From the NCBI GenBank assembly GCA_004211905.1, contig SHBP01000006.1, forward strand, positions 54,821 through 118,820: a DNA stretch of 64,000 bases. Direction: 5' to 3'. The DNA comes from SAR92 clade bacterium. Lineage in GTDB: Bacteria > Pseudomonadota > Gammaproteobacteria > Pseudomonadales > Porticoccaceae. Below the pieces are notes generated by a model. The model ran no database searches and had not been told where the DNA came from. It worked only from the letters and a program-made list of their open reading frames with translations. Shown here in pieces: positions 8,030 through 15,552 of this stretch. Position numbers and translations under genes: made by a program. The stretch's first letter is position 1, and each line of letters starts with the position of its first letter.

Positions 8030-8542
8030 ATGATCAAGATTAAAAAAATCGAGTTATCTTCAATAATCCAAGGGTTACAGCAGATTAAGGTTCTAATTTT
8101 AGCGGCAATAATTGTTTCGTCTGTTGGCTGCGCAAGCAATAACGCTAAATATAATGAGGCTGTGATTGAGAGTGTCATTGATCAGAAGGATGTGATTTTG
8201 GCTACTGGGTATGGAGTTATTAGTATTCAAGAGGGAGATAGTCCAGCACACCAGCGACTCTTGTCGATACGGGCATCAAAGCTTGATGCCTATCGGGCAT
8301 TAATGGAACAAGTCTATGGTCAGTATTTAGATACTACAACTACTGTAGCTGAAATGGTTGTTCAGAGTGATTCGTTTAGGTCCCGCGTTCAAGGCATCGT
8401 TTATGGCGCTCGTCTTGTGAGTATTACAACAGTTGGGGAGGATACATACGAAACAACACTGTCCCTTGATAATAAAATTGTGTCTGATTTGCGTAAACTT
8501 TACCTTGCTTCAACATCTTCTCCAAAGATGGCGAGAAGTTAA
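8030..8542 (+). CDS. flgP: FlgP-like outer-membrane lipoprotein (LPP20 family)
   Basis: FlgP is an outer-membrane lipoprotein needed for a stable polar flagellum; in Vibrio and Campylobacter it belongs to the basal disk or H-ring region. The 170-residue protein has a signal sequence (LILAAIIVSSVGC) ending at a plausible lipobox cysteine at residue ~35. The LPP20-type fold follows: a GYGVISIQ strand, RLLSIRASKLDAYRALMEQV helix, then VQGIVYGARLVSI. Its stop codon overlaps the start of flgT (TAATG), implying translational coupling. No flgO, the usual third partner, is visible here. Confidence 0.8.
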   Translation: MIKIKKIELSSIIQGLQQIKVLILAAIIVSSVGCASNNAKYNEAVIESVIDQKDVILATGYGVISIQEGDSPAHQRLLSIRASKLDAYRALMEQVYGQYLDTTTTVAEMVVQSDSFRSRVQGIVYGARLVSITTVGEDTYETTLSLDNKIVSDLRKLYLASTSSPKMARS

Positions 8543-9768
8543 TGATTGGGTGCAGATTAAAAAGAGACGTGATAGGAAATAGGCGCATTTTTACGAGCAT
8601 TAAGACTTCCTTCACAAATTTCAGTAGATCGTTGATCTGCATTCTGTTGTTATCTCCTGTTAATACGATAGCGCAAACCCTAACTCCAGAGCAGACATTA
8701 GGATCCCTAAAGCAGGCTTTAGTAGATTACGCGCTAGAAAACGAAATCCACCTTAATTCATCTGCATATTTGGACAATGGCGTACTCCATGAGTCATCAG
8801 TTTTATCAAGCCAGGCTATTTACCGCGGCGTGCCGAATCTCCTAGGCTCAACAGAAAGATCTACATCTCAAAACCAACGGAACACTCAATCTGGGACAGC
8901 TTGTGATGAGCCACCCAGAGCCCTAAGACGGGAAGCCCTCTTTCGTATTGACAAAGACGAGGAGCTCTTTTCTAAACATAATTCTCTTGGAGACCATAGT
9001 TTCCCTGAGTTGGCTGCATTTATAGGGAAGGTTTTTAGCGACCGCATTAAAGGTTCAAAAACCTGGGTAGTGAAAGAAGAGAAAGAATATGGGTCCGATT
9101 ATGAAAATTATTTATTGGGAACATGGGCAGATAGAGCGCCGTATATATTCGAAATAAAGATTCGACCGAGCACTCTAAAAGGCGGAATAAAACAGCTTGG
9201 TAAAGCATGGTTTAGTCATAGCGCACATCAAATGGCAGGCTTTGCTCGTCGAACGGCAAATGCTATCCCAGGAGTTTATTATCCCGATTCATGGCCTTCG
9301 GCGAAGTTGCAGTATCAGTTGACACTCATTGATCGGGCCACCCAGCAGCAGATATGGAACCAAGTTGGTCCTTTATTCTTCCCAAGAGTTAACCGAGCTT
9401 ACTTTAAGTCCCAAATCCCTTCCAGCCTTGTCGATGATATCGAAGCCCTCACAGAGGAATTTATTCAAGCGGCAACAATGGCTCTTCAATGTGAGCCACA
9501 CCGATTCCAGTTATTTGTGGATGAATCAGGTTCTGGGGCATTAGAGATTAATGCAGGGCTGGTTGCAGGCATCAGTATTGGCGATAAGTTCTTGATCAGC
9601 ACGAGCTCAGACCTTCTTCAGGAAGTGTTAAGTAATCCTAAGTTGGATACCTTAGCATTGGCAAGAGTGGAGTCGGTCGATGATCACTCGGCAATGTTGA
9701 AAAAAATTGCAGGACCGCCCTGGCCACAGACAAGCGATATCTCAAGCGCAATTGCTACTCATTTCTGA
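8542..9768 (+). CDS. flgT: FlgT-like flagellar H-ring protein
   Basis: FlgT builds the periplasmic H-ring that surrounds the L and P rings and supports the T-ring of sodium-driven polar motors. The 408-residue protein starts in the flgP stop codon. A hydrophobic signal stretch (LICILLLSPVNTIAQ) sits unusually far in, at ~32-46, so the true start may be a downstream TTG. The middle has the FlgT-type region (ALRREALFRIDKDEELF, then a beta-rich domain), and the C-terminus has the small barrel motif INAGLVAGISIGDKFLI, typical of FlgT. The flgP-flgT order supports the call. Moderate certainty: the family is divergent. Confidence 0.7.
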   Translation: MIGCRLKRDVIGNRRIFTSIKTSFTNFSRSLICILLLSPVNTIAQTLTPEQTLGSLKQALVDYALENEIHLNSSAYLDNGVLHESSVLSSQAIYRGVPNLLGSTERSTSQNQRNTQSGTACDEPPRALRREALFRIDKDEELFSKHNSLGDHSFPELAAFIGKVFSDRIKGSKTWVVKEEKEYGSDYENYLLGTWADRAPYIFEIKIRPSTLKGGIKQLGKAWFSHSAHQMAGFARRTANAIPGVYYPDSWPSAKLQYQLTLIDRATQQQIWNQVGPLFFPRVNRAYFKSQIPSSLVDDIEALTEEFIQAATMALQCEPHRFQLFVDESGSGALEINAGLVAGISIGDKFLISTSSDLLQEVLSNPKLDTLALARVESVDDHSAMLKKIAGPPWPQTSDISSAIATHF

Positions 9769-9851
9769 TAGTTTCGAGACTTGCCGAAAAATTAGGATGT
9801 ATGCCAACTGAAAAACATAAACGCTCGATTTAAGAGGAATAATTATAAATC

Positions 9852-10376
9852 ATGAAATCATTAAGTTATTCAACGATCAAAGGATTAGTCTTTGTTGTGC
9901 TCATGAGTCTAATCGTGACGATAGCACTTTCTGAGAGAACTTCTGCAGATGCTGTAATAGCAGAGGCGGCGTTAGAACATTTGATAGGAAGAGATAGGGC
10001 AAATGATTGCGACTGTTTAGAGTCCAACACAAAATTAAAAGGCGTGGAAAACAAAAATCTTCAGATGTCGCTACTAAAGCGACTCGGAAATACTAAAGCT
10101 AATTATTATGATGTGCGATCTGGAGATACACTAGATAGCATCATCCAAGGTCAACTAGACAATAGTCCGGTGCATAAAGATATTTTGCGGCAAGCTATCG
10201 TGTTAGCAAACCCACACGCATTTAGGCGCAACAATCCTCATTGGTTATATGCCAATAGACAAATTAAACTTCCTGAGGAGGCCGACATTCATCGAGCAGT
10301 ATTTAAACGCTCTGCACTCCAGAACGAGGTAGTAAATCGAGCTACAAAAAAGAGCGACTGGGTTCGATATCCCTAA
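9852..10376 (+). CDS. Exported LysM-domain protein in the flagellar cluster
   Basis: The 174-residue protein has a signal peptide or N-terminal anchor (GLVFVVLMSLIVTIALS, ~11-27). A LysM-like domain at ~92-143 shows YDVRSGDTLDSII, then a helix with ILRQAIVLANPHAF and the closing PHWLYANRQIKLP. The long insert between helix and strand resembles the LysM-like region of FimV-type proteins more than a simple wall-binding LysM. An AAGAGG site precedes the ATG by ~12 bases. Peptidoglycan binding near the flagellum is inferred from the domain and from its neighbours flgT and the FliK-like gene. Confidence 0.6.
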   Translation: MKSLSYSTIKGLVFVVLMSLIVTIALSERTSADAVIAEAALEHLIGRDRANDCDCLESNTKLKGVENKNLQMSLLKRLGNTKANYYDVRSGDTLDSIIQGQLDNSPVHKDILRQAIVLANPHAFRRNNPHWLYANRQIKLPEEADIHRAVFKRSALQNEVVNRATKKSDWVRYP

Positions 10377-10393
10377 AAAACTGTTACAACTAA

Positions 10394-11488
10394 TTGACTA
10401 CTAGAAGGCTTAGTAACTTGTTGGGACCAGAACAACTAAATATAACACCTAGGCTTGCTCCATTGACTTTAGAGAGTAGTGCTGCAATCACTGTATCTGA
10501 AAAAATAGCTCGAGAAATAGGACTATCTGATAATCAGGTGGTAAGAGGCGTGATCGCTGCCCGCGGCGGATTGATGAAGCTACTAGTGAACGATCAAGAA
10601 TTAGACTGGGCGTCCAATAAGAAGTTTAAATCAGGAGACAGCATTGATTTTCGTGTGCGAACGACTGCACAAGGGGCATTGTTACTTCCCTTGTCGATTG
10701 AGCGTGCTAAACCTTCGAAAACATCTAATTCACCAACAAACAGCAGAGAATCTTCGCGTTTTTTAACCCTGCTTCATAGGCCTGATGCGGGAGCTATCCA
10801 GAGCGAGTTTTTTAAACCCGGTATAGTCCGAGAGTCTTTTGTACAAGGCCTTGATTCAAGATCCAGTCAAGCTTTAGCTCAGATGATGCACCGGATGCGA
10901 GGGATCTCTCCGGGTGCAGTCCGTGACGCATTTCTTCGATCAGGTCTTTTTGGAGAACTTTTTCTCAAGACTCACGTTTCTGTCCCCATAGATATCAAGC
11001 AGTTGATGCGCAAATTGCTATTAGTGTCAAAAGTGTCTGGATCAGACAAAGGCAGCATTGAAGAGATAATAGATGAAATCGAAAGTCGACAACTTGAAGC
11101 CTTGCAGGCGCAAAAGAACCACCAAATTTCTTATCATTTTATGATGCCATTTGTTGATGCAAATCCGGTTAAAATTCACTTTCAAAGAGATGCTATTGGG
11201 CTTGATAAAGAGGCACCCAATTGGGTAATTAATTTGCATGCCGAGACTGACAGTATAGGAAGCCTATGGTTGAAATCGATAGTGACGCCTGACTTTGATA
11301 TTGAAATGACACTTTGGGCTGAGCGATTGGAGACTGCTAAAAATGCGGAAAGAGCGGCATCTAGTTTAGAAAAATCCTTGGCGGACTTTGGGTTAAAGTT
11401 GGCTAAGTTAAGCATTTTAAATGCAGCGAGGCCAACAGTAGATGCTGCATTTTCTGCACCAGGTCATGTCTTGGATATTAAAACGTGA
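10394..11488 (+). CDS. FliK-like hook-length control protein
   Basis: This 364-residue protein has the C-terminal Flg_hook domain of FliK: IGSLWLKSIVTPDFDIEMTL, then the helix LETAKNAERAASSLEKSL and the closing LADFGLKLAKLSIL. In FliK this domain touches FlhB to switch export specificity once the hook is full length. The N-terminal two thirds is polar. It overlaps the next gene, a stand-alone FlhB-tail protein, by 4 bases, so the two are a likely functional pair. The proposed TTG start is weak (no clear ribosome site), and no ATG is near. It could be a second FliK paralogue, as the canonical fliK normally lies with fliEFGHIJ, which is outside the window. Confidence 0.75.
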   Translation: MTTRRLSNLLGPEQLNITPRLAPLTLESSAAITVSEKIAREIGLSDNQVVRGVIAARGGLMKLLVNDQELDWASNKKFKSGDSIDFRVRTTAQGALLLPLSIERAKPSKTSNSPTNSRESSRFLTLLHRPDAGAIQSEFFKPGIVRESFVQGLDSRSSQALAQMMHRMRGISPGAVRDAFLRSGLFGELFLKTHVSVPIDIKQLMRKLLLVSKVSGSDKGSIEEIIDEIESRQLEALQAQKNHQISYHFMMPFVDANPVKIHFQRDAIGLDKEAPNWVINLHAETDSIGSLWLKSIVTPDFDIEMTLWAERLETAKNAERAASSLEKSLADFGLKLAKLSILNAARPTVDAAFSAPGHVLDIKT

Positions 11489-11751
11489 AAAATAAGCCGA
11501 CTAAAACTGCTATCGCCATTGAATATGGTCTGAACCCAGTTCCAATTCTTACAGCAAGAGGTGATGGAGAGGCTGCGGCAGCTATTATTTCAGAAGCCGA
11601 GAAGCAGGGAATTTATATTGCCGAGGACCCCTTTTTGGTATCCCTCCTGAGTGAACTAGAATTGAATGATGAGATTCCAGAAAACCTATACGTAGCGGTT
11701 GCTACTATTTTATCTTGGGCATACTGGTTACGAGGTATTGAGCCTGATTAA
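11485..11751 (+). CDS. Stand-alone FlhB C-terminal domain protein (FlhB-like)
   Basis: This 88-residue protein corresponds only to the cytoplasmic tail of FlhB: AIAIEYGLNPVPILTARGDG, then IYIAEDPFLVSLLSELELND and IPENLYVAVATILSWAYWL. It has no membrane domain and no NPTH-type cleavage site. Such small FlhB-like proteins (FhlB/YlqH type) can stand in for the cleaved FlhB tail. It begins with GTG inside the stop of the FliK-like gene (GTGA), so translation is coupled. A matching full-length FlhB lies at the left edge of the window. Confidence 0.85.
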   Translation: MKNKPTKTAIAIEYGLNPVPILTARGDGEAAAAIISEAEKQGIYIAEDPFLVSLLSELELNDEIPENLYVAVATILSWAYWLRGIEPD

Positions 11752-11767
11752 ACCGAATGAAAGAGCC

Positions 11768-12193
11768 TCAGGCATGACTCAGTTGATTCGATCTCCTCCT
11801 TCCTTTTATCTTGCCTAACCGATCATAAATCTCAACGTCATTGAAACGATCTGATGATTGGAGAGTCAGCAACGCGCCACGAATTGACTCAAGTTTACGA
11901 TCTATTAATATCTGATTTCTAAGGTGTAACTCTTTGCAGTCTTCTAAAATGGTTATAACCTGATTCCATCCGGCAGATTGCGAATCTGGCGTAGACGAGT
12001 GATCACTATAATTTCCTAGCTGAGCAATCACTTCTTCATCGGTCAATAGCGCAAGGACATCTGCCTTTCTTGACTGCAAGGCTTCGAAGGCGCTTAAATC
12101 TTGCGCTTTTAAGGCGTCGAACTCTTCATTAAGTATGAGTTTGAGAGTAGAGGTATTTGTTAAAACTGCGGGTAATAGTTGCGATTCTGTCAT
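11768..12193 (-). CDS. flgN: FlgN, export chaperone for FlgK and FlgL
   Basis: FlgN holds the hook-filament junction proteins FlgK and FlgL unfolded and delivers them to FlhA. The 141-residue, mostly helical protein has the family pattern: an N-terminal helix with LKLILNEEFDALKAQDLSAF, a middle ALQSRKADVLALL and the C-terminal substrate-binding helix starting near LHLRNQILIDRKLESIRGAL. It is the last gene of flgA-flgM-flgN on the minus strand and is separated from flgM by 122 bases. Its substrates are encoded at 20751-23474. Confidence 0.85.
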   Translation of the reverse strand: MTESQLLPAVLTNTSTLKLILNEEFDALKAQDLSAFEALQSRKADVLALLTDEEVIAQLGNYSDHSSTPDSQSAGWNQVITILEDCKELHLRNQILIDRKLESIRGALLTLQSSDRFNDVEIYDRLGKIKGRRRSNQLSHA

Positions 12194-12315
12194 TATTAGA
12201 CCTGGGCCGAGTTAGCCTTCAATTTAATTGTAAGGTAATTACCATTTCACGCATAAAAGGCAGTGTCGGCGAATTTTGCGACAGCGCACTTGCTAAAGCT
12301 ACCATTAAAGAACGG

Positions 12316-12609
12316 CTACTCGCCGTAAATCATACTCTCAAGAGCGTAAAACTTTTCGGCAACCGCCTCTTCATTTACAGGATAATTCCCCTCGGATATT
12401 GCAGCCTTTACTCTTGCTACCATTGCGGTATCAAACTCCGCTGTCGAAAGAGCCTGTTCAGCATTTGCGCTCAACACAAAGTTGTCTGCTGTAGGCTTTG
12501 AAGAAGATGCACCTTCGGATCGTGCTTGATCGATTACCTGGTTTGGTTTTTCCGAAATAACAGTTGCAGGCATCGGAATTTTGCCTAGTTGTGAAATAGA
12601 ATCTGACAT
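12316..12609 (-). CDS. flgM: FlgM, anti-sigma-28 factor
   Basis: FlgM binds FliA until the hook-basal body is finished, then leaves the cell through the flagellum. The 97-residue protein has the disordered N-terminal half and the C-terminal sigma-binding helices (LSANAEQALSTAEFD, VARVKAAISEGNYPVN, EAVAEKFYALESMIYG) usual for the family. A sigma-28 promoter lies 48 bases upstream, giving the known feedback loop in which FliA transcribes its own inhibitor. Confidence 0.93.
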   Translation of the reverse strand: MSDSISQLGKIPMPATVISEKPNQVIDQARSEGASSSKPTADNFVLSANAEQALSTAEFDTAMVARVKAAISEGNYPVNEEAVAEKFYALESMIYGE

Positions 12610-12656
12610 GTCTTTTCCTTTCGGTGTTTAATCTTCAAACGTTCTCATTACATTTC

Positions 12657-12683
12657 GAATCGACACTTGCTGAGATTTCTTTA
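12657..12683 (-). promoter_or_regulatory. Sigma-28 promoter of flgM
   Basis: On the minus strand: TAAA (12680-12683), 15 bases, GTCGATTC (12657-12664). Spacing is exact for FliA and most of the -10 matches GCCGATAA. It lies 48 bases before the flgM start, inside the flgA-flgM gap, so flgM can be expressed separately from flgA. Confidence 0.7.
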
Positions 12684-12705
12684 ACAAAAAGTTGAATTTT
12701 ATTGA

Positions 12706-13770
12706 TTAAAGTATCTCAGCCTTTCTTGGCCCAGTCACTATAGCCCTTACTTGCTCTTTTGAATCTGGGTTTATTAACGTGATTTGCTCACCCAGTTGTC
12801 CTTTACTAAGAGCAATCATAGGTATCGTGATTTGTAATGATCCTTTCTCAATACTCAGCATTACCACATCATCTGGACGAACAAGAGGGGCAGGTCTTAA
12901 ATCAGAAATTCTTATCGGTTGGCCTGGAGGTATTGTTCTAATTGTTTCCATTTGGGAGATACCCGCATCAGAGAAAAGAGCATCATTAGGCAAAGGCCCA
13001 TAAAAAGGAGCTAGAGCTGAATTTACTGAAGAGAGCTTTTGACCACGACCGATAATTTCTTTACTGATCATAACCACATGCTTCACCCGAAGATCTTCTC
13101 GAGAAAGTATCGTGCCTTCTCTTAAGTTTCTAGCTGCAGTAGATTGATTGAGTAAACGTGAAGGAAATCGTTGAGTCGATGATGTCAATGACAATGGTTT
13201 ACGAACATTCTTAATGCTCTTAAGATCAATGAACTCTCCAGCCAAAATGTCTTTCTTGATTTGAAATACAATTACAGTCTCTGTTAAATATTGCTGTAAA
13301 ACTAAATCCCCAGCGGAAACAGATTTAGACAGGCTCATATCCTTTAATGCATTCGGTTCTCTTACTAAACCACGAACCGAGGTTTTTAAGACAATAGGTT
13401 TTATGTCATCTGAAGATAAAAGCTGGCCGACAGGCATATCTGCTTTGAACACAAAACCTAAGGCATTTTTTATGAGCTTGACGCCTACAAAAACCTGCCA
13501 ATTAGTATTGGGGCAGCTGATCCGAATAGATTCTTGACTTGAAGGGTAAGAGAAGCTGATATCGAAGGTAGAATCACATCTAGGAATCTTCAATCTACGA
13601 TCTGTTGCCGAAATTTCAACCTGGTCTGGCTCTAATTTTACCTGCTCGGCTACCCATATTTTGGCCTGCTTTATTAGCGCGTGTTTGTTAGCACTGAGCT
13701 CGGGAGTATTTTGAGCAGTTACTAGGCAGCTATAAAAAACGATTGCAAAAAGAATTATGGATTTATACAT
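12706..13770 (-). CDS. flgA: FlgA, P-ring chaperone, with triplicated SAF-type module
   Basis: FlgA is the periplasmic chaperone that helps FlgI assemble into the P-ring. A signal peptide (~1-19, ending VTAQ) is followed by the N-terminal domain (~25-105) with two cysteines (RCDST, SCPNT). FlgA is usually 220-240 residues; this one is 354. The excess is explained by repetition of the C-terminal module. Matching elements recur with a ~64-residue period: KADMPVG (109), KKDILAG (172) and SKEIIGRG (236), and the paired VSAGDLVLQQYL (151), LREGTILSREDL (216) and IPPGQPIRISDL (280). The final part (RPDDVVMLSIEKGSLQITI) is the normal FlgA ending. It is divergent from flgB, with a 255-bp regulatory gap between them. 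Confidence 0.9.
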   Translation of the reverse strand: MYKSIILFAIVFYSCLVTAQNTPELSANKHALIKQAKIWVAEQVKLEPDQVEISATDRRLKIPRCDSTFDISFSYPSSQESIRISCPNTNWQVFVGVKLIKNALGFVFKADMPVGQLLSSDDIKPIVLKTSVRGLVREPNALKDMSLSKSVSAGDLVLQQYLTETVIVFQIKKDILAGEFIDLKSIKNVRKPLSLTSSTQRFPSRLLNQSTAARNLREGTILSREDLRVKHVVMISKEIIGRGQKLSSVNSALAPFYGPLPNDALFSDAGISQMETIRTIPPGQPIRISDLRPAPLVRPDDVVMLSIEKGSLQITIPMIALSKGQLGEQITLINPDSKEQVRAIVTGPRKAEIL

Positions 13771-13830
13771 AACTGCAGTATGAATTACTGTTCAGAGTGA
13801 CGCAATACCGACATTCCTAAAAAGATAGAT

Positions 13831-13858
13831 GGCAAAAAATTGCCGTAAAAGCGGCAAT
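13831..13858. promoter_or_regulatory. Overlapping inverted repeats between flgA and flgB
   Basis: GGCAA (13831-13835), TTGCC (13840-13844) and CGGCAAT (13852-13858) form alternative palindromes: GGCAA/TTGCC with a 4-base gap, and ATTGCCG/CGGCAAT with a 6-base gap. They lie ~85 bases upstream of the flgB sigma-54 promoter, the right place for an enhancer-binding protein such as FlrC/FleR. The plus-strand hairpin is followed by a T-rich run, so a weak terminator is an alternative. Confidence 0.35.
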
Positions 13859-13943
13859 GTTATTTTTTAGTCTTTTTTATAACTCCCATGCAAGACCTTG
13901 TTTTTAAACAGAAATTAATTAATTTTATGCTGATATCAATAAT

Positions 13944-13959
13944 TGGCATCTGTTTTGCA
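13944..13959 (+). promoter_or_regulatory. Sigma-54 promoter of the flgBCDEFGHIJK operon
   Basis: TGGCATCTGTTTTGCA fits TGGCAYRNNNNTTGCW except one purine position. The -24 GG and -12 GC are correctly spaced. It lies 67 bases before flgB and no better promoter is visible in the gap. Confidence 0.82.
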
Positions 13960-14025
13960 ATCATTTAATCCCACACTCTACGGATCTAGATCGACTGTAG
14001 AGAGCAGAACTTTAATGGAATCGGT

Positions 14026-14412
14026 ATGAAATTAATTGATACAACTTTTGGGATTCACGAGCACGCTTTAACTTTGCGTAGTCAGCGTATGGAGGTCTTA
14101 GCTCGAAACATTGCTAATTCGGATACTCCAAATTTCAAAGCTCAAGATATTGACTTTAAGGCATCACTCAAAAGGGTACAGGCCAACGATTCCCTTGCAG
14201 TTACGAATTCGGGGCACATGCAAGCAAGCAATCTGGCGGGTAATGGGAGTCTAATGTTTACGGTTCCGGTCAATTCGTCTGCCGATGGCAATACGGTTGA
14301 GTTAAGTGTCGAGCAGGCAAAATACGGCAAAGCCGCAGCCCAATACCAAGCGACTCTGAGGTTCCTTGAAGGGGACATTAGTGCTCTAAGAAAAGTTTTA
14401 AAAGGGGAATAA
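14026..14412 (+). CDS. flgB: FlgB, proximal rod protein
   Basis: FlgB is one of the proximal rod subunits that connect the MS ring to the distal rod. The 128-residue protein has the rod/hook N-terminal signature RMEVLARNIANSDTPNFKAQDIDF (split here: RMEVLARNIANSDT then PNFKAQDIDF) and a C-terminal helix (AKYGKAAAQYQATLRFLEG). It is the first gene of the rod-hook operon, with flgC starting 6 bases later. Confidence 0.97.
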   Translation: MKLIDTTFGIHEHALTLRSQRMEVLARNIANSDTPNFKAQDIDFKASLKRVQANDSLAVTNSGHMQASNLAGNGSLMFTVPVNSSADGNTVELSVEQAKYGKAAAQYQATLRFLEGDISALRKVLKGE

Positions 14413-14418
14413 AACGTT

Positions 14419-14829
14419 ATGTCAATGGATAAAATATTTGGAATCGCCGGTTCCGCTCTAAACGCTCAAATGGTCAGATTAAATGCCAGTGCATCAAACA
14501 TAGCGAATGCGGGATCTACAGCGAGTAGTGAGGTTGAGGCCTATAAAGCAAAGCGGCCAATTTTTGAGACGGTACTATCTGAACAGCAGAATAATCTAGG
14601 TGGGGTCAAAGTAGTCTCGCTTGTTGATGATCAGTCAGTTCATGGGCAGATTCATGATCCAGGGAACCCTAATGCAGATGAAAACGGGATTGTTTATCTT
14701 TCTAATGTTAATGAAGTTGGAGAGATGGTTGAAATGATGGCAGCAGCTCGCAGCTATCAGAACAATGTTGAGGTTATCAATACCGCCCGCCAATTAATGT
14801 TGCGCACTTTAGAAATTACTAAGATCTGA
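14419..14829 (+). CDS. flgC: FlgC, proximal rod protein
   Basis: FlgC is a proximal rod subunit. The 136-residue sequence begins IFGIAGSALNAQMVRLNA and SASNIANAGSTAS, the rod-family start, and ends with the helix EVGEMVEMMAAARSYQNNVE followed by INTARQLMLRTLEI, which is the FlgC-type terminal helix. Standard length and position between flgB and flgD. Confidence 0.97.
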   Translation: MSMDKIFGIAGSALNAQMVRLNASASNIANAGSTASSEVEAYKAKRPIFETVLSEQQNNLGGVKVVSLVDDQSVHGQIHDPGNPNADENGIVYLSNVNEVGEMVEMMAAARSYQNNVEVINTARQLMLRTLEITKI

Positions 14830-14839
14830 GGAGAAGTCC

Positions 14840-15526
14840 ATGATTGATTCAACGATTAGCTCGTCCTTTTTGACAACTGCGCAATACTCCAGTCAGCAGG
14901 TCAACGCCTCCTCTGAGCAACAAGAGTTAGGTCGTGATGCCTTCCTCCAGTTATTAACGACGCAGCTTAATAATCAAGATCCTTTAGATCCAATGGATAA
15001 TGAAGCATTTGTGGCCCAGTTGGCTCAGTTCTCTTCGGTTGAAGGGATAAAAGGGATGCAATCCTCACTGGAAAATATGGTATCTGGTATGCGCCAAGAT
15101 CAGATGATGGCTGGAGCTAGCCTAGTTGGCAAAAAAGTATCGGTGGAGGGAGGTTTGTTTGAGGGTGGCAATGGCATAAAAACAAACGCGTCCATTAACT
15201 TGGAGAGTGGTGCCGACGCAGTGATAGTTAATATTTATGACCGCGCCAACGGAAACCTGGTATTTAGTGAAACGCTCGGCAGTCAGATGCCTGGCGACCT
15301 AAAAATCAGTTGGGAAGGCATCTCTAACACTGGCGAGATGGTAGCCTCAGGGAATTATCTTATGTCCGCAAGCACTATCGTTAATGGTAGGCAGCAGTCG
15401 ATACCGGTATCCACTTTATCTCAGGTCAAGAGTGTCAAATGGGACCCTAGTACTCAACAATTATCACTTGAAGTTAACGATGGGAAGTTTGTTCCGTTGT
15501 CTTCAATCGCTCGCATTAGCGCTTAA
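14840..15526 (+). CDS. flgD: FlgD, hook capping and scaffold protein
   Basis: FlgD caps the growing hook and is shed when FlgK arrives. The 228-residue protein has the conserved N-terminal export and cap region LGRDAFLQLLTTQLNNQDPL followed by DPMDNEAFVAQLAQFSSVEG, then FlgD Ig-like and tudor domains (SISWEG-type strand ISWEGISNTGEMVASGNYL). AGGAG lies 5 bases before the ATG. Confidence 0.97.
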   Translation: MIDSTISSSFLTTAQYSSQQVNASSEQQELGRDAFLQLLTTQLNNQDPLDPMDNEAFVAQLAQFSSVEGIKGMQSSLENMVSGMRQDQMMAGASLVGKKVSVEGGLFEGGNGIKTNASINLESGADAVIVNIYDRANGNLVFSETLGSQMPGDLKISWEGISNTGEMVASGNYLMSASTIVNGRQQSIPVSTLSQVKSVKWDPSTQQLSLEVNDGKFVPLSSIARISA

Positions 15527-15552
15527 AATCCACTTGAAAAGGAAATAATAGT

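Noticed and set aside
11485..11751. FlhB pseudogene fragment
   Set aside because: The frame is intact, coupled to the FliK-like gene and corresponds to a complete FlhB tail domain, as in known stand-alone FlhB-like proteins.
13830..13844. Second sigma-54 promoter (TGGCA...TTGC) between flgA and flgB
   Set aside because: The spacing between GG and GC is one base short, which RpoN does not tolerate.
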